A DNA stretch of 64,000 nucleotides from Franconibacter helveticus LMG 23732 (GCF_000463115.2 NZ_AWFX01000049.1:248001-312000), one strand, 5' to 3'. Counted from the stretch's first letter, positions 18,259 through 30,873 are shown. Notes: a model not told the origin generated them from the letters alone. Translations and numbers: made by a program.

Positions 18259-18522
18259 TTACAGCACCATACGGACGATTTCAATATTGCCCAGCTCTTC
18301 ATAGAGCGTTTCAACCTGCTCGATATGCGTCGCGTTAATGGTGATTGAGACCGAGTGGTAATTCCCTTTGCTGCTCGGTTTAACCTGCGGCGTGTAGTCG
18401 CCAGGGGCATGGCGCTGCACAACCTCAACGACCATATCAACCAACTCAGGCTTCGCCAGACCCATCACTTTGTAAGTAAAGGGAGTAGGGAACTCAAGAA
18501 GTTCGTTAAGTTTGGTTTTCAT
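18259..18522 (-). CDS. ybeD: DUF493 family protein YbeD
   Basis: 87-residue ferredoxin-like fold protein (DUF493) with no established catalytic role; it is found beside lipB in many enterobacteria and has been suggested to have a regulatory function. The start [12 protein letters not shown] and end IEIVRMVL agree with E. coli. It lies 82 bases upstream of lipB and downstream of the dacA terminator. Confidence 0.95.
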   Translation of the reverse strand: MKTKLNELLEFPTPFTYKVMGLAKPELVDMVVEVVQRHAPGDYTPQVKPSSKGNYHSVSITINATHIEQVETLYEELGNIEIVRMVL

Positions 18523-18552
18523 GTCAGCTCCAGCGTTACGTCAGAAAATAAT

Positions 18553-18574
18553 AACTCCCGCCGTAGCGGGAGTT
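18553..18574 (-). terminator. Intrinsic terminator of dacA
   Basis: Nine-base arms AACTCCCGC and GCGGGAGTT around CGTA; on the minus strand the stem is followed by ATTATTTT. It lies 54 bases past the dacA stop and separates dacA from ybeD. Confidence 0.85.
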
Positions 18575-18627
18575 GGATTGATGCCTAGTATATGGGGACG
18601 CATCCCTGGCTTTCAAGTGGTCAATTT

Positions 18628-19839
18628 TTAACCGAACCAGTGATGAAACATCAGCTTGATGTAATCAATGATTTTGCCAAAGAAATTGCCTTCGTGGATC
18701 TCTTCCAGCACAACCAGCGGGCGCTGATCGATAGTTTTGCCATCGAGCTGGAAGTTAATGGTGCCCACCACCTGATTTTTAGCCAGCGGCGCGTGCAACT
18801 CTGTGTTGTTCAGCACATAGCTTGCCTTAAGATCTTTCATACGTCCGCGCGGAATGGTCAGGTAGACGTCTTTATCGACGCCCAGCGAAGCGCGATCGCT
18901 GTCGCCAAACCAGGCTGGCTCAGAGGCGAACTCTTTACCTGCTTTAAGCGGGCTTACCGTTTCGAAAAAGCGGAAACCCCAGGTCAGCAGTTTTTTGCTT
19001 TCCGCTTCGCGGCCTTTAAAGGTGCGTCCGCCCATGACTGCGGAGATGAGACGCATCTGGCCTTCAGTCGCGGAAGCAACCAGGTTATAGCCCGCTTTGT
19101 CGGTATGACCTGTCTTAATGCCGTCAACGTTCAGGCTGTTATCCCACAGCAGGCCGTTGCGGTTAGTCTGACGAATGCCGTTAAAGGTGAACTCTTTTTC
19201 TTTATAGATGGTGTATTCGTTCGGCACGTCGCGGATCAGCGCCTGGCCAATCAGCGCCATATCGCGAGCGGAGCTGTATTGCCCTTCCGCATCCAGACCA
19301 TGCACCGTCTGGAAATGGGTATTTTTCAGACCGAGCGCGTTCACATAGTTGTTCATCAGCCCGACGAAAGCGTCCTGGCTGCCAGCGACATAGTCCGCCA
19401 TCGCCACGCAGGCATCATTGCCCGATTGCAGGTTAATGCCGCGAATCAGCTGGGAAACCGGCACCTGCATGCCCGGTTTGAGGAACATCAGGGAAGAGCC
19501 TTTGAACACCGGGTTGCCGGTGGCCCAGGCGTCATTGCCGATGGTGACCAGATCGGACTCTTTAAACTTGTTGGCTTTCATCGCCTGGCCGATGACGTAG
19601 CTGGTCATCATTTTGGTCAGGCTTGCCGGGTCGCGGCGCGCATCGGCGTTCTGCTCGGCAAGCACTTTGCCGGAGTTATAGTCGATCAGGATGTACGACT
19701 CAGCATCAATCTGCGGAACGCCGGGGATCATGGTTTTGATGTTGAGATCGTCAGCGTGAGCGGTAGAAAGCGCTGCGACAGAAAACGCGGTGGCAAGCGC
19801 TACGCGCTGCATAGAACGAACGGAGAGAGTGGTCTTCAT
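18628..19839 (-). CDS. dacA: D-alanyl-D-alanine carboxypeptidase DacA (PBP5)
   Basis: Periplasmic penicillin-binding protein 5, which trims the terminal D-Ala from pentapeptide stems; 403 residues. A signal peptide ends near residue 29 (AHA). Active-site motifs: SLTK with Ser73 and Lys76, SGN at 139-141, and KTG at 242-244. The C-terminal amphipathic anchor [13 protein letters not shown] tethers it to the inner membrane. It lies downstream of rlpA, mrdB and mrdA, all cell-wall genes on the same strand. Confidence 0.98.
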   Translation of the reverse strand: MKTTLSVRSMQRVALATAFSVAALSTAHADDLNIKTMIPGVPQIDAESYILIDYNSGKVLAEQNADARRDPASLTKMMTSYVIGQAMKANKFKESDLVTIGNDAWATGNPVFKGSSLMFLKPGMQVPVSQLIRGINLQSGNDACVAMADYVAGSQDAFVGLMNNYVNALGLKNTHFQTVHGLDAEGQYSSARDMALIGQALIRDVPNEYTIYKEKEFTFNGIRQTNRNGLLWDNSLNVDGIKTGHTDKAGYNLVASATEGQMRLISAVMGGRTFKGREAESKKLLTWGFRFFETVSPLKAGKEFASEPAWFGDSDRASLGVDKDVYLTIPRGRMKDLKASYVLNNTELHAPLAKNQVVGTINFQLDGKTIDQRPLVVLEEIHEGNFFGKIIDYIKLMFHHWFG

Positions 19840-19983
19840 GGTCAGAACAACGACATCCGTGATGAAATGAAAAAAAGTGCCTTACTATAACAAATGCGTT
19901 TTGGGCTGGCATCCGACTTTGCTCATGACTTTGTTAATGGTCTTTACCTTAACTGACAAAGCGGCAAGCCAGCCCTTTACGGT

Positions 19984-21174
19984 TTATTGAGCGGCGGCGT
20001 TAGTGACGAAAGACTGCAATTGCGCCTCGCTTTGCAGCCGCTGCTGCAAGGCGCTGGCCTCGGATTTGCTGGCGAAAGGCCCGAGCTGGACGCGATAAAC
20101 CGCGCCGTTCTGGTTAACCCGGCCAGGCACCGAGAATTGCTGGCTTAATTTTTGTTGCCACTGGCTGGCGCGGCCTGCGTCGCTGACGGCGCCAACCTGG
20201 ACGACATAACCCGATGCAACCGCGCCAGAAGCGCTTGCGGCGGCCGTTCCCGGCACAGCGCCCTGAACAGAGCCGGGCGCGGTAACAGGCGCCGCAGGCT
20301 GGCCCTGCGCGGGAGCCGCCTGTTGCGGCGCGGCGACAGGCTGCGCCGTCACGGGCGCGTTAACCGCACCGGCTGGCGCCGCAACGGGTTGGGGCGTTTC
20401 GCTTTCCAGCACGCCGCTGTTAAGCGTAGTGGGCGCACCAAGGAAACCGCTGCTCTTCACCGGAGCGCCGGTCGCATCTTCGCTTTGCAGCGTATCGTTG
20501 CTGATAGCGCGTACATCGCCCTGCGGCTGCTGCGGTTCCGGCGCTGAAGAAACGCTGCCCATGCCGCCGCTTAAATCAGGGCGAGCGGGCAGAGCGTAAG
20601 TCTGTTTAGCGACGGTTGTGCAGGCCATGCCAGGGCCGGAAAGCGACCCGTCCTGCGCGACAATAATCGGGTCGATACGCACTTTCGTATTGTTTGAGGT
20701 GTTCAGCCTGTCCGCCGACGCGCGGGAAAGCGAAATAACCCGGTCGTTGCCGTAAGGACCACGGTCATTAATTCGCACCACAATCATGCGGCCGTTCGCC
20801 AGGTTGGTCACGCGCGCGTAGCTTGGAACAGGCAGCGTAGGATGCGCTGCGGTCAGCTGCATGGGATCGAAGGGCTCGCCGGATGCAGTCAGGTTGCTGC
20901 CAGGCTCCGCGTCGTAAATAGCCGCAAGCCCCGTCTGGCTGAAGCGGGAAAGATCCTGCACGATTTTATAGCTTTTGCCGTCGCGCTCGTAATCCTGGTT
21001 AACGGAGGGATTCAGCGGCTCATAGCGGGGATCCGCGCCGCTTATCTCCACAACAGGCCCATTACAGACCGCCGGTTGCGGCGCAACGGGCGCCTGCTGT
21101 TGTCCCTCGTCAGGGGTAGTACAAGCCGCCAGTAATCCTGCGGCAATACAGACGCCAAGCCACTGCTTACGCAT
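19984..21174 (-). CDS. rlpA: Septal-ring lytic transglycosylase lipoprotein RlpA
   Basis: Outer-membrane lipoprotein of 396 residues. Lipobox LLAAC places the lipidated cysteine at 18. A double-psi beta-barrel (about 75-165) containing the NDRGPYGNDRVISLS block is followed by a long Ala/Pro/Gln-rich linker (about 250-310) and a C-terminal SPOR domain (about 320-390) that binds denuded septal glycan. Transglycosylase activity is proven in Pseudomonas but has been questioned for E. coli. Eleven bases or so separate it from mrdB. Confidence 0.95.
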   Translation of the reverse strand: MRKQWLGVCIAAGLLAACTTPDEGQQQAPVAPQPAVCNGPVVEISGADPRYEPLNPSVNQDYERDGKSYKIVQDLSRFSQTGLAAIYDAEPGSNLTASGEPFDPMQLTAAHPTLPVPSYARVTNLANGRMIVVRINDRGPYGNDRVISLSRASADRLNTSNNTKVRIDPIIVAQDGSLSGPGMACTTVAKQTYALPARPDLSGGMGSVSSAPEPQQPQGDVRAISNDTLQSEDATGAPVKSSGFLGAPTTLNSGVLESETPQPVAAPAGAVNAPVTAQPVAAPQQAAPAQGQPAAPVTAPGSVQGAVPGTAAASASGAVASGYVVQVGAVSDAGRASQWQQKLSQQFSVPGRVNQNGAVYRVQLGPFASKSEASALQQRLQSEAQLQSFVTNAAAQ

Positions 21175-21184
21175 TGCGCACCTC

Positions 21185-22297
21185 TTATACGCTTTTTGAC
21201 AACATTTTCCTGTGGGTATGGATCGACATCACGATGCCAAACCCGGCCATGAGTACGATAAGGGCCGAGCCCCCGTAGCTCACCAGCGGGAGCGGTACGC
21301 CGACGACCGGTAAGATCCCGCTCACCATACCAATATTCACAAAGACATAAACGAACAAAATTAGCATGAGGCCGCCGGCCATGACGCGACCAAATGTCGT
21401 CTGGGCCCGCGCCGCTATCCACAAGCCGCGCATAATCAGCAGCAGATAAAGCGCAAGCAGCACCAGCACGCCCACCAGCCCCAGCTCTTCCGCCAGTACC
21501 GCGAAGATAAAGTCGGTGTGGCGTTCAGGTAAAAATTCCAGCTGCGACTGGGTGCCGTGCAGCCAGCCTTTGCCGCGCAGGCCGCCGGAGCCTATAGCAA
21601 TTTTAGACTGGATAATATGATAGCCTGCGCCCAGCGGATCGCTTTCCGGATCGAGCAGCATCATGACGCGCTGACGCTGATAGTCGTGCATCAGAAAGAA
21701 CCAGAGGATCGGAATAAACGCGGCCAGTAGCAGAACCGCAATGCCGATGAGCCGCCAGCTCAGGCCGGAGAGAAACAGGACGAACAGCCCTGAAGCGGCA
21801 ATGAGAATTGAGGTTCCGAGATCCGGCTGCGCCGCCACCAGCAGCGTCGGCATAAATATCAGCACCAGGGCGATGCCGGTATTTTTAAGCGTTGGCGGGC
21901 AGACGTCGCGGTTAATAAAGCGCGCCACCATCAGCGGCACCGCGATTTTCGCTATCTCAGATGGCTGAAAGCGCACAATGCCGAGATCAAGCCAGCGTTG
22001 AGCGCCTTTAGAGATGGCGCCGAAGGCGTCTACCGCCACCAGCAAAATAATACAAAAAATATAGAGATAAGGCGCCCAGCCTTCGTAGACACGCGGCGGG
22101 ATCTGCGCCATCACGATCATGATGATAAGTCCCATCACGATCTGGCCGATTTTTCGCTCCATCATGCCAATGTCCTGGCCGCTGGCGCTCCAGATAACCA
22201 TCGCGCTGTAAAAGCAGAGCGCAAAAATGATCAGCAGGAAAGTGGGGTCGAGGTGGATTTTGTCCCACAGCGACTTCTTATTGGGATTGTCGGTCAT
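21185..22297 (-). CDS. mrdB: Rod-shape peptidoglycan polymerase RodA (MrdB)
   Basis: SEDS-family glycosyltransferase that polymerises lipid II in the elongasome together with PBP2; 370 residues with about ten membrane helices. Conserved features include PDLGTSIL in the long periplasmic-loop region and [16 protein letters not shown], followed by the C-terminal [12 protein letters not shown] block. It starts five bases after mrdA, so the PBP2-RodA pair is co-transcribed. Confidence 0.97.
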   Translation of the reverse strand: MTDNPNKKSLWDKIHLDPTFLLIIFALCFYSAMVIWSASGQDIGMMERKIGQIVMGLIIMIVMAQIPPRVYEGWAPYLYIFCIILLVAVDAFGAISKGAQRWLDLGIVRFQPSEIAKIAVPLMVARFINRDVCPPTLKNTGIALVLIFMPTLLVAAQPDLGTSILIAASGLFVLFLSGLSWRLIGIAVLLLAAFIPILWFFLMHDYQRQRVMMLLDPESDPLGAGYHIIQSKIAIGSGGLRGKGWLHGTQSQLEFLPERHTDFIFAVLAEELGLVGVLVLLALYLLLIMRGLWIAARAQTTFGRVMAGGLMLILFVYVFVNIGMVSGILPVVGVPLPLVSYGGSALIVLMAGFGIVMSIHTHRKMLSKSV

Positions 22298-22302
22298 GGT
22301 TA

Positions 22303-24201
22303 TTAATCCTCAGCCGCTGCCTGAGCCGGGTTCTCGCTCGGCAAGTCGGTGTTGTTATCCCCGAGCATAATATGATCAAGGATTTGACGCATGATGGTGC
22401 CCACCGCCGGACCGGCGCCGCCGTTTTCCAGGATCATCGCCACGGCTACCTGTGGGTGATCGTACGGCGCGAAAGCGGTCATCAGCTTGTGGTCGCGAAG
22501 ACGTTCGGAAATTTTATGCGCGTTATAGGTTTCGTTGGCCTTCAGACCAAACACCTGCGCCGTACCCGATTTCGCCGCGATTTTATAAGGCGCGCTGGCG
22601 AAATATTTGTGGCCTGTACCGTTGGCGCGGTTCGCCACGCCGTACATGCCGTCCTTCGCGATCTCCCAGTATCCGGAGTGAATATCGCCTACCGGCGGTT
22701 GCTCTGGCTGTCGCCAGGGCACCTGCTGACCGTTCACATTGGTGCTCATCAGCAGATGAGGCACTTTAACAATGCCGTCGTTAATCAGGATCATCATCGC
22801 TTTGTTCATCTGCACCGGCGTTGCGGTCCAGTAACCCTGGCCGATGCCGACAGGAATGGTGTCGCCCTGGTACCATGGCTTCTTAAAGCGCTTCATTTTC
22901 CATTCGCGGGTCGGCATGTTGCCGGAGCGCTCTTCCGCCAGATCGATGCCGGTAAGGTGGCCGTAGCCAAACTTGTTCATCCATTCGGAAAGCCTGTCGA
23001 TACCCATGTCATAAGCGACCTGGTAAAAGAAGGTATCCGCTGATTCTTCCAGCGATTTGGTTACGTTCAGGCGACCGTGGCCCCATTTTTTCCAGTCGCG
23101 GTAGCGTTTCTCGGAACCGGGAAGCTGCCACCAGCCCGGGTCGAACAGGCTGGTATTGCGGTTGATGACATTGGCGCTCAGCGCAGACACCGCCACGTAA
23201 GGCTTCACCGTCGACGCTGGCGGGTAAACGCCCTGGGTGGCGCGGTTAATCAGCGGCGTGTTCGGGTCGTTAAGCAGCGCCGAGTAATCTTTGCTCGAGA
23301 TGCCGTCCACAAACAGGTTCGGGTTGTAGCTTGGGGTGGAAACCATCGCCAGAATGCCGCCAGTGCGCGGGTCGGTTACCACGACTGCCGCGCGGCTCCC
23401 CTGTAACAGGGTTTCGATATAGCTTTGCAGTTTGAGATCGAGCGTCAGATAAATATCGTGCCCCGCCTGCGGCGGCACCTCTTTAAGCTGGCGGATCACG
23501 CGGCCACGGTTGTTGACTTCAACCTCTTCATAGCCAGTCTGGCCGTGCAGCACATCTTCGTAATAACGCTCAATGCCGAGCTTGCCTATATCGTGCGTGG
23601 CGGCGTAGTTTGCGAGCTTGCCGTCTTTATCAAGCCGCTCGACATCTTTGTCGTTGATTTTTGAAACATAGCCAATCACGTGGGTGAGGGCGGAGCCGTA
23701 GGGGTAATAACGGCGCTTATAGCCTTTTACTTCCACGCCGGGGAAGCGGTACTGGTTAACCGCAAAACGCGCCACCTGCACTTCCGTCAGGTTGGTTTTC
23801 ACCGGAATTGAGGTGAAACGATGCGAGCGGGCGCGCTCTTTTTTGAAGTTGGCAATATCGTCATCGTTAAGGTCGACGACGCTTCGCAGCGCTTCGAGCG
23901 TCTTCTGCACGTTATCGACCTTCTCCGGCATCATCTCCACCTGATAAATAGTGCGGTTGAGAGCCAGAGGAATGCCGTTACGGTCATAGATAATGCCGCG
24001 GCTCGGCGCGATAGGAACCAGCTTAATGCGGTTTTCGTTTGAGCGCGTCTGGTAGTCGTTGAAACGCACAATCTGCACGTTATAGAGATTGGCGATCAGC
24101 ACGCCGGTAAGCAGCAAAATCCCCACAAAGGCGACAAGGGCCCGACGCACAAAAAGCGCGGACTCAGCCGTATAGTCGCGAAAAGAATTCTGTAATTTCA
24201 T
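22303..24201 (-). CDS. mrdA: Penicillin-binding protein 2 (MrdA)
   Basis: Elongation-specific peptidoglycan transpeptidase, 632 residues (E. coli 633). One N-terminal membrane helix (about 20-42) precedes a pedestal domain and the transpeptidase domain. The active serine is Ser330 with Lys333 (PPASTVKPY), and KSGTAQ is the third motif. It partners RodA, encoded immediately downstream, and follows rlmH. Confidence 0.98.
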   Translation of the reverse strand: MKLQNSFRDYTAESALFVRRALVAFVGILLLTGVLIANLYNVQIVRFNDYQTRSNENRIKLVPIAPSRGIIYDRNGIPLALNRTIYQVEMMPEKVDNVQKTLEALRSVVDLNDDDIANFKKERARSHRFTSIPVKTNLTEVQVARFAVNQYRFPGVEVKGYKRRYYPYGSALTHVIGYVSKINDKDVERLDKDGKLANYAATHDIGKLGIERYYEDVLHGQTGYEEVEVNNRGRVIRQLKEVPPQAGHDIYLTLDLKLQSYIETLLQGSRAAVVVTDPRTGGILAMVSTPSYNPNLFVDGISSKDYSALLNDPNTPLINRATQGVYPPASTVKPYVAVSALSANVINRNTSLFDPGWWQLPGSEKRYRDWKKWGHGRLNVTKSLEESADTFFYQVAYDMGIDRLSEWMNKFGYGHLTGIDLAEERSGNMPTREWKMKRFKKPWYQGDTIPVGIGQGYWTATPVQMNKAMMILINDGIVKVPHLLMSTNVNGQQVPWRQPEQPPVGDIHSGYWEIAKDGMYGVANRANGTGHKYFASAPYKIAAKSGTAQVFGLKANETYNAHKISERLRDHKLMTAFAPYDHPQVAVAMILENGGAGPAVGTIMRQILDHIMLGDNNTDLPSENPAQAAAED

Positions 24202-24226
24202 CCGCTGCTTAATCTACCTGGTAGCG

Positions 24227-24697
24227 TTACTCACGATGGTAAGGGTGGTTGGTGGTAATGCTCCACGCGCGATAGAGACTTTCCGCAACCAGAACCCTTA
24301 CCAGCGGGTGGGGGAGCGTAAGGGTCGAGAGCGACCAGCTCTGCTCCGCGGCGGCTTTACAGGCAGGGGCCAGGCCTTCCGGCCCGCCAATCAGCAGGCT
24401 GACGTCGCGCCCGTCCTGTTTCCAGCGCTCCAGCTCTTTGGCGAGGCGCGGCGTATCCCAGGGCTGCCCTGGAATATCCAGTGTGACAATACGGTTGCCT
24501 TTGCCTGCCGCAGCCAGCATCATTTCACCCTCTTTATCAAGGATGCGTTTGATATCGGCATTTTTGCTGCGCTTACCGGCGGGCACTTCCACCAGTTCAA
24601 ACGGCATATCTTTCGGGAAGCGGCGCAAATATTCGGTGAATCCCGTTTGTACCCAGTCGGGCATTTTGGTGCCGACGGCAACAAGCTGCAATTTCAC
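24227..24697 (-). CDS. rlmH: 23S rRNA pseudouridine-1915 N3-methyltransferase RlmH
   Basis: SPOUT-class methyltransferase that methylates pseudouridine 1915 in helix 69 of 23S rRNA on assembled 70S ribosomes; 156 residues. The knotted SAM site shows LLIGGPEG and the C-terminal [19 protein letters not shown]. Its ATG lies three bases after rsfS, another ribosome factor, so the two are co-translated neighbours as in E. coli. Confidence 0.97.
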   Translation of the reverse strand: MKLQLVAVGTKMPDWVQTGFTEYLRRFPKDMPFELVEVPAGKRSKNADIKRILDKEGEMMLAAAGKGNRIVTLDIPGQPWDTPRLAKELERWKQDGRDVSLLIGGPEGLAPACKAAAEQSWSLSTLTLPHPLVRVLVAESLYRAWSITTNHPYHRE

Positions 24698-24700
24698 CCG

Positions 24701-25180
<480 letters not shown>

Positions 25181-25294
25181 TCAGAAAGGCGTGTACGGCG
25201 GGAGAAAGTCCGGCAGCGGAGAATAGCAGCATCGCCCGCCGTGTCAATGGGCGTCTACGACTATCGCCTTGATGTTTCGCGGCAGTAAGCAAAA

Positions 25295-25918
25295 TCAGCG
25301 TGTATGCAGCGGGTTTGCCTGCCAGGGCGCCCGGTTGTTAAGCGTGCGCAAAGTGACAAATTCATCGAAGCGCTCCAGCATGCTCCATGCGCCTTGTTCG
25401 ATAATAAAGTGCCATAGCGAAGCGGAAGGCATCTGCATCAGACGAGCGATAAGCAGGCTTAATACGCCCTGATGACTCACCAGCAAGATGTTCTGCGCAT
25501 CGTTCATGGTTTGCAGCCGCGAGATAAGTTGTTCTACCCGCAAAGAAAAAGCCTGAAAGCCTTCGCCGTTAGTCGGCACAACGTTTTGCCAGTCGGCGCA
25601 CCAGGCGGCGTAGTTAGCCGCGTCTTCACGCTGCAAATCGCGGTGGTGACGCATCTCCCAGTCGCCAAAATGCATTTCGTTAAGCAAAGGTTCAACGACC
25701 GGCGCCAGATCCCGTTGCGCCAGAATCAGCTTTGCGGTGTGTTGGGCACGGCCCAGGGCGCTGCATAAAACGTTATCGAACGGCACGTCGCGCAGCATTT
25801 CGCCTACGGCCTGGGCTTGTTGAATGCCGCGCGGGGTTAACGCCGTTTCTGAATGACCGCTATAAAGCCCGGCCACGTTGGCCTCGGTTTGACCATGACG
25901 CACCAGCCAGAGTTTCAT
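25295..25918 (-). CDS. cobC: Alpha-ribazole phosphatase CobC
   Basis: Histidine phosphatase of 207 residues that removes phosphate from alpha-ribazole-5'-phosphate or cobalamin-5'-phosphate in the nucleotide-loop part of B12 synthesis. The catalytic motif RHGQTEAN is at residues 7-14 and a second histidine appears in SHQG near 150. Located between nadD and rsfS as in E. coli. About 275 bases separate it from rsfS. Confidence 0.93.
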   Translation of the reverse strand: MKLWLVRHGQTEANVAGLYSGHSETALTPRGIQQAQAVGEMLRDVPFDNVLCSALGRAQHTAKLILAQRDLAPVVEPLLNEMHFGDWEMRHHRDLQREDAANYAAWCADWQNVVPTNGEGFQAFSLRVEQLISRLQTMNDAQNILLVSHQGVLSLLIARLMQMPSASLWHFIIEQGAWSMLERFDEFVTLRTLNNRAPWQANPLHTR

Positions 25919-26005
25919 GCCTGTTCTCCTCGTATTACCTGTATGCAGTTTATCACTGAAAAAAATGAGGTCGGCGGCTTTAAGTAAAGATGTGCGCGGG
26001 ATCGG

Positions 26006-26659
26006 TTATCGGTAAAGGTGATGCTCGCGAATATAAGCGAGTACCGCAGGGGGAACGATATCATCGCAGCGGCGATTTTCCGCAAGGCGGCTGCGAATGT
26101 CAGTTGCCGAAATATCAAAAAGCGGCGTGTCGGCAAGAAAGATATGCCCGGCGGGACGCTGGTGGAGCAGGGCGATATCGCTGGTGAGGCGGGATTCGAG
26201 CCATCGCTGCTGTTTTTCATCTGGCATACGCACCGGATAACCCGGGCGACGGCAGACCAGGAGATGGCACCGCTCCAGTAACTGTTCGTAGTGATACCAG
26301 CGAGGCAACGAAAGCAGGGAGTCCTGGCCAATAATAAACGCCAGAGGCGCCGCCTCGCCGCATTCTTCGCGCAACTGGCGGAAAGTTTCAGCCGTGTAAG
26401 AGGGCGTTTCGCGCTGTAGCTCCCGGTCATCAAGGGAAAAGAGCGGGTTGTCGGCGATGGCCAACTCCACCATCGCTTTGCGCTGCGCGCTGCTGGCCCG
26501 GGGCTGCGGGCGGTGCGGCGGCACGTTATTCGGCATGATAACGATCTGCGCGAGCTTTGCCGTTTTCGCCAGCGCCTCTACCGGGCGCAAATGACCATAG
26601 TGAATCGGGTCGAACGTCCCGCCGTAATAAGCCTGTAATTGACTCGCAGCGTCAGCCAT
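26006..26659 (-). CDS. nadD: Nicotinate-nucleotide adenylyltransferase NadD
   Basis: Adenylates nicotinate mononucleotide in NAD synthesis; about 217 residues. Nucleotidyltransferase motif [11 protein letters not shown] is near residues 13-23 and the second motif ISATDIR near the C-terminus. ATG 26659 overlaps the holA stop (ATGGCTGA), so translation is coupled. The frame has one more codon (TTG) upstream, which I consider unlikely as the start. Confidence 0.97.
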   Translation of the reverse strand: MADAASQLQAYYGGTFDPIHYGHLRPVEALAKTAKLAQIVIMPNNVPPHRPQPRASSAQRKAMVELAIADNPLFSLDDRELQRETPSYTAETFRQLREECGEAAPLAFIIGQDSLLSLPRWYHYEQLLERCHLLVCRRPGYPVRMPDEKQQRWLESRLTSDIALLHQRPAGHIFLADTPLFDISATDIRSRLAENRRCDDIVPPAVLAYIREHHLYR

Positions 26660-27683
26660 CAATAAAGATATCCGCCAGGGGTTTATGACAGAGTAGCAGA
26701 GAGAGGCTGTCTAATTCTGCCCAGACCGACTGACCATAATCCTGCTTAAGCGTCAGTTCGATTTGCGTCAGCAGCCGAACCGCCTGCCAGAGCTGATCGT
26801 CGTTAAGCCGCGTTAAGGCTTCTGTCAGCAGACCCCGACGGTTTTGCCAGACGCGGTGTTGATCAAAAAGGCTTCGCAGCGGCGTGGAGGCCGACTGGCG
26901 TTTGAGGGTGACGAGCAGCAGCAGTTCGCGCTGGATGGTGCGCAGCAAAATGACCGGCTCGGCGCCTTCAAGACGCAGTTGCTGCAAAATATGCAGCGCG
27001 CGTTTGCTTTTTCCCGCCAGCAACGCGTCTACCCAGTGAAACGGCGTAAAGTGCGCCGCGTCGTTTACCGCCTGCTCTACGCGCGGCAACGTCAGTTTGC
27101 CATCCGGCCAGAGTAGCGAAAGACGCTCTAGCGCTTGTGAAAGCGCCAGCAGGTTGCCTTCGTAGCAATAGCAAAGCAGCTGACTGGCGGCATCATCAAG
27201 CTGCAAATTCATCTGCTTCGCCCTTGCTGCGACCCAGCGCGGCAGATGCGCCTGTTCAGGCGTCTGGCAGGTCACCTGCACGGCCCGGCTGGCAAGCGCG
27301 GTCAGCCAGGCGGCGTTTTCCTGCGCTTTCGTCAGCTTAGTGCCGCGGACAATCAGCAACAGATCGTCATGCAGAAGTGAAACCAGCGTGGAAAGCTGTT
27401 CATTGATGGCGGCATTGGGGCCGTTTTCCGGCAGCGTGAGCTGCAACGTTTGTCGGCTCGCAAAAAGGCTCATCGCCTGGCATAACGAAAAAATCGTCTG
27501 CCAGTCGGTGCTGGCATCCAGAATAAAGCGGTGGTGTTCGGCAAATCCCTGCTGCTGCGCGGAGGCGACGATAGCATCGTGGCTTTCCTGCAACAGCAGC
27601 GGGTCGTTGCCAAGCAGCAGATACGCCGCGCGCAGCCCCTCATGGAGCTGCGCGTGGAGTTGCTCGGGGTAAAGCCTGATCAT
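26652..27683 (-). CDS. holA: DNA polymerase III delta subunit HolA
   Basis: Clamp-loader delta subunit that opens the beta sliding clamp; 343 residues, as in E. coli. The start [13 protein letters not shown] is characteristic. An AAA+-like fold without a functional P-loop is expected, and no Walker A is seen. Its ATG overlaps the lptE stop (TGATG) and its own stop overlaps nadD, a chain of coupled essential genes. Confidence 0.97.
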   Translation of the reverse strand: MIRLYPEQLHAQLHEGLRAAYLLLGNDPLLLQESHDAIVASAQQQGFAEHHRFILDASTDWQTIFSLCQAMSLFASRQTLQLTLPENGPNAAINEQLSTLVSLLHDDLLLIVRGTKLTKAQENAAWLTALASRAVQVTCQTPEQAHLPRWVAARAKQMNLQLDDAASQLLCYCYEGNLLALSQALERLSLLWPDGKLTLPRVEQAVNDAAHFTPFHWVDALLAGKSKRALHILQQLRLEGAEPVILLRTIQRELLLLVTLKRQSASTPLRSLFDQHRVWQNRRGLLTEALTRLNDDQLWQAVRLLTQIELTLKQDYGQSVWAELDSLSLLLCHKPLADIFIDG

Positions 27684-28276
27684 CAGAGCGTGGTGGAAAC
27701 GCGGCCAGAGGTCGCAACCGGCGCTGTCGGCGGGTTAGTCACCGTAACCGGCTTTTGCGCTTCCTGCGTTTCGGCGACATCTTTAGCGTGAACGGCCAAA
27801 AGTTTGCGGATCAACTGCTCGGCAGCTTTGTCGTACATCTCCTGGATAAGCAGCTCCTGCTCCGCCGTTTTCGCCAGCGCCGTTAGCGGGTTGTCGAAGA
27901 ACGAACGGTAAACTTTGGTGCTGATAGGGTAGATGTCGTGGTTCGGGATCAGGACCGACGCGTTCACCACCATGACCATCTGGTATTCCGCCGTCTGGCC
28001 GTTCTGGAATATCGACGCGGTATCCTGCGACAGCGCGGCGCCGCTAAGGCGCAGAGACGGAATATCTTTGCGCACCGCGCTCGGCTCGACAATCTCAACC
28101 CCATTCAGACGCAGTTGCTTACGAACAGAGCGCGTCAGCGGGCCGTTCGGATCGTTCGAATCCAGAATCAGCTTTTGCATCTGCGTTGGCACCGACGTGG
28201 TGTTACGAAGGTGCCAGCCACATCCGGCGGTGACCAGCACCGCCAGGCTCATTATTACAGCGATAAAATATCGCAC
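27683..28276 (-). CDS. lptE: LPS-assembly lipoprotein LptE
   Basis: Outer-membrane lipoprotein that plugs the LptD barrel during lipopolysaccharide insertion; 197 residues (E. coli 193). The signal peptide ends at lipobox VTAGC with Cys19. The core ([34 protein letters not shown]) is conserved, and the C-terminal tail is Pro/Thr/Val-rich and variable. Lies 14 bases downstream of leuS. Confidence 0.96.
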   Translation of the reverse strand: MRYFIAVIMSLAVLVTAGCGWHLRNTTSVPTQMQKLILDSNDPNGPLTRSVRKQLRLNGVEIVEPSAVRKDIPSLRLSGAALSQDTASIFQNGQTAEYQMVMVVNASVLIPNHDIYPISTKVYRSFFDNPLTALAKTAEQELLIQEMYDKAAEQLIRKLLAVHAKDVAETQEAQKPVTVTNPPTAPVATSGRVSTTL

Positions 28277-28290
28277 GCTTCCTCCTGCGC

Positions 28291-30873
28291 TTAGCCTACA
28301 ACCAGGTTCAGCAGTTTACCCGGCACGTAAATCACTTTACGTACGGTAACGCCGGTAAGGTATTTCGCCACCAGATGCTCCTGGCCGGCGCGCTCGCGAA
28401 CTTGCGCTTCGGTAGCATCCGCCGGAACGGTGATTTTACCGCGCACTTTGCCGTTGACCTGCACGACCACGAGCGTGGTCTCTTCCACCATGGCGCTTTC
28501 ATCAGCCTGCGGCCACGGCGCGTTGTCGATATCGCCTTCGCCGCCCAGCTCCTGCCACAGCGCAAAGCTGATATGCGGCGTGAACGGGTTAAGCATGCGC
28601 ACGACCGCCAGCAGCGCTTCCTGCAACAGCGCGCGATCCTGCTCGCCTTCCTGCGGCGCTTTCGCCAGCTTGTTCATCAGTTCCATAATAGCCGCGATAG
28701 CGGTGTTGAAGGTCTGACGGCGGCCGATATCATCGGTCACTTTGGCGATAGTTTTATGAACGTCGCGGCGCAGCGCTTTTTGATCTTCGCTCAACGCAGC
28801 CACATCCAGCGCCGGAGCAGCGCCCTGGGCGGTATGTTCCGCCACCAGCTTCCAGACGCGTTTCAGGAAGCGGTTGGCGCCTTCCACGCCCGATTCCTGC
28901 CATTCAAGCGTCATGTCTGCCGGCGATGCGAACATCATGAACAGACGCACGGTATCCGCGCCGTAACGTTCAACCATCTCCTGCGGGTCGATGCCGTTGT
29001 TTTTCGACTTCGACATTTTGCTCATGCCGGTGTACACCAGCTCATGACCCGCGGCGTCGGTCGCTTTCACAATGCGGCCTTTCTCATCGCGCTCGACAAT
29101 CGCGTCTTTCGGGGAGACCCAAATACGCTCGCCGTTATCGCCCAGGTAATAGAAGGCGTCCGCCAGCACCATGCCCTGGCAAAGCAACTGTTTAGCAGGC
29201 TCGTCAGAGTTCACCATGCCTGCGTCGCGCATCAGTTTGTGGAAGAAGCGGAAGTAGAGCAGGTGCATGATGGCATGCTCAATACCGCCAATGTAGATAT
29301 CCACCGGCAGCCAGTAGTTGGCGGCTTTAGGATCCAGCATGCCTTCCTGATATTGCGGGCAGGTGTAGCGCGCGTAATACCAGGAGGACTCCATAAAGGT
29401 GTCGAAGGTGTCGGTTTCACGCAGCGCCGGCTGGCCGTTGACGGTGGTTTTCGCCCATTCCGGGTCAGCCTTGATCGGGCTGGTGATGCCGTCCATGACC
29501 ACATCTTCCGGCAGGATCACCGGCAGCTGATCTTCCGGCGTTGGCATCACGGTGCCATCTTCCAGCGTCACCATCGGGATTGGCGCGCCCCAGTAACGCT
29601 GACGGGAAACGCCCCAGTCGCGCAGGCGATAATTGATTTTGCGCTCGCCTACGCCTTTAGCGGCAAGTTTGTCGGCGATGGCGTTAAACGCGGCTTCAAA
29701 GTCGAGACCGTCGAATTCGCCGGAGTTGAACAGCACGCCTTTTTCAGTCAGCGCCTGCTGGCTGAGGTCCGGCTCGCTGCCATCGGCGGCGAGGATGACC
29801 GGCTTGATGGAGAGATCGTATTTGGTGGCGAATTCATAATCGCGCTGGTCGTGACCCGGAACCGCCATCACCGCGCCGGTGCCGTATTCCATCAGCACGA
29901 AGTTTGCAGCCCAGACGGGAATCGCTTCGCCGGTCAGCGGGTGAATCGCTTTGATGCCGGTGTCGACCCCTTTCTTCTCCATGGTCGCCATGTCGGCTTC
30001 CGCCACTTTGGTATTGCGGCATTCGGCGATGAAATCGCCCAGCGCCGGGTTATACGCTGCTGCCTGCTGCGCCAGCGGATGACCGGCGGCGACGGCAAGG
30101 TAAGTGACGCCCATGAACGTATCCGGACGAGTGGTATAAACCGTCAGCTTCTCATCGCTGTCCTGCACGTCGAAAGTAATTTCAACGCCTTCGGAACGGC
30201 CGATCCAGTTACGCTGCATGGTTTTCACGGTATCCGGCCAGTGATCGAGCTTATCCAGATCGTTCAGCAGTTCGTCTGCGTAAGCGGTGATTTTTATAAA
30301 CCACTGCGGGATTTCTTTACGCTCAACTTTGGTGTCGCAGCGCCAGCAGCAACCGTCAATGACCTGCTCGTTGGCAAGCACGGTCTGGTCGTTCGGGCAC
30401 CAGTTCACCGCAGAGGTCTTTTTGTAAACCAGACCTTTTTTATACAGCTCGGTAAAGAATTTCTGCTCCCAGCGATAGTATTCCGGGGTGCAGGTCGCCA
30501 GCTCGCGGCTCCAGTCGTAGCCAAAGCCCAGCATCTTGAGCTGGTTCTTCATGTAATTGATGTTGTCGTATGTCCACGGCGCTGGCGCAGTGTTGTTTTT
30601 CACCGCTGCGCCTTCAGCCGGCAGACCAAAGGCGTCCCAGCCGATCGGCTGCAACACGTTCTTACCCAGCATGCGCTGATAGCGTGCGATCACGTCGCCG
30701 ATGGTGTAATTGCGGACATGGCCCATGTGTAGTCGGCCAGAAGGATAGGGAAGCATCGACAGGCAGTAATACTTCTCTTTGCTCTCGTCTTCAGTCACTT
30801 CAAATGTGCGCTTCTCTTCCCAGTGAAGCTGTACTTTGGATTCTATCTCTTCCGGGCGATATTGCTCTTGCAT
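28291..30873 (-). CDS. leuS: Leucyl-tRNA synthetase
   Basis: Class I synthetase charging tRNA-Leu; 860 residues from ATG 30873, the E. coli length. The frame stays open to 30948, but the canonical start is [16 protein letters not shown] (ATP site) is at 49-52 and KMSKS lies in the C-terminal half of the catalytic core near 620. The CP1 editing domain lies between. First gene of leuS-lptE-holA-nadD. One cognate tRNA (Leu-UAG) is encoded later in this window. Confidence 0.98.
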   Translation of the reverse strand: MQEQYRPEEIESKVQLHWEEKRTFEVTEDESKEKYYCLSMLPYPSGRLHMGHVRNYTIGDVIARYQRMLGKNVLQPIGWDAFGLPAEGAAVKNNTAPAPWTYDNINYMKNQLKMLGFGYDWSRELATCTPEYYRWEQKFFTELYKKGLVYKKTSAVNWCPNDQTVLANEQVIDGCCWRCDTKVERKEIPQWFIKITAYADELLNDLDKLDHWPDTVKTMQRNWIGRSEGVEITFDVQDSDEKLTVYTTRPDTFMGVTYLAVAAGHPLAQQAAAYNPALGDFIAECRNTKVAEADMATMEKKGVDTGIKAIHPLTGEAIPVWAANFVLMEYGTGAVMAVPGHDQRDYEFATKYDLSIKPVILAADGSEPDLSQQALTEKGVLFNSGEFDGLDFEAAFNAIADKLAAKGVGERKINYRLRDWGVSRQRYWGAPIPMVTLEDGTVMPTPEDQLPVILPEDVVMDGITSPIKADPEWAKTTVNGQPALRETDTFDTFMESSWYYARYTCPQYQEGMLDPKAANYWLPVDIYIGGIEHAIMHLLYFRFFHKLMRDAGMVNSDEPAKQLLCQGMVLADAFYYLGDNGERIWVSPKDAIVERDEKGRIVKATDAAGHELVYTGMSKMSKSKNNGIDPQEMVERYGADTVRLFMMFASPADMTLEWQESGVEGANRFLKRVWKLVAEHTAQGAAPALDVAALSEDQKALRRDVHKTIAKVTDDIGRRQTFNTAIAAIMELMNKLAKAPQEGEQDRALLQEALLAVVRMLNPFTPHISFALWQELGGEGDIDNAPWPQADESAMVEETTLVVVQVNGKVRGKITVPADATEAQVRERAGQEHLVAKYLTGVTVRKVIYVPGKLLNLVVG

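Noticed and set aside
18592-19890. 432-codon open frame antisense to dacA
   Set aside because: Overlaps all conserved DacA motifs in the opposite direction and lacks a start signal.
28375-30732. 785-codon open frame antisense to leuS
   Set aside because: It is the mirror of a highly conserved synthetase, has no ribosome binding site and gives His/Arg/Phe-rich protein typical of antisense frames in GC-rich genes.
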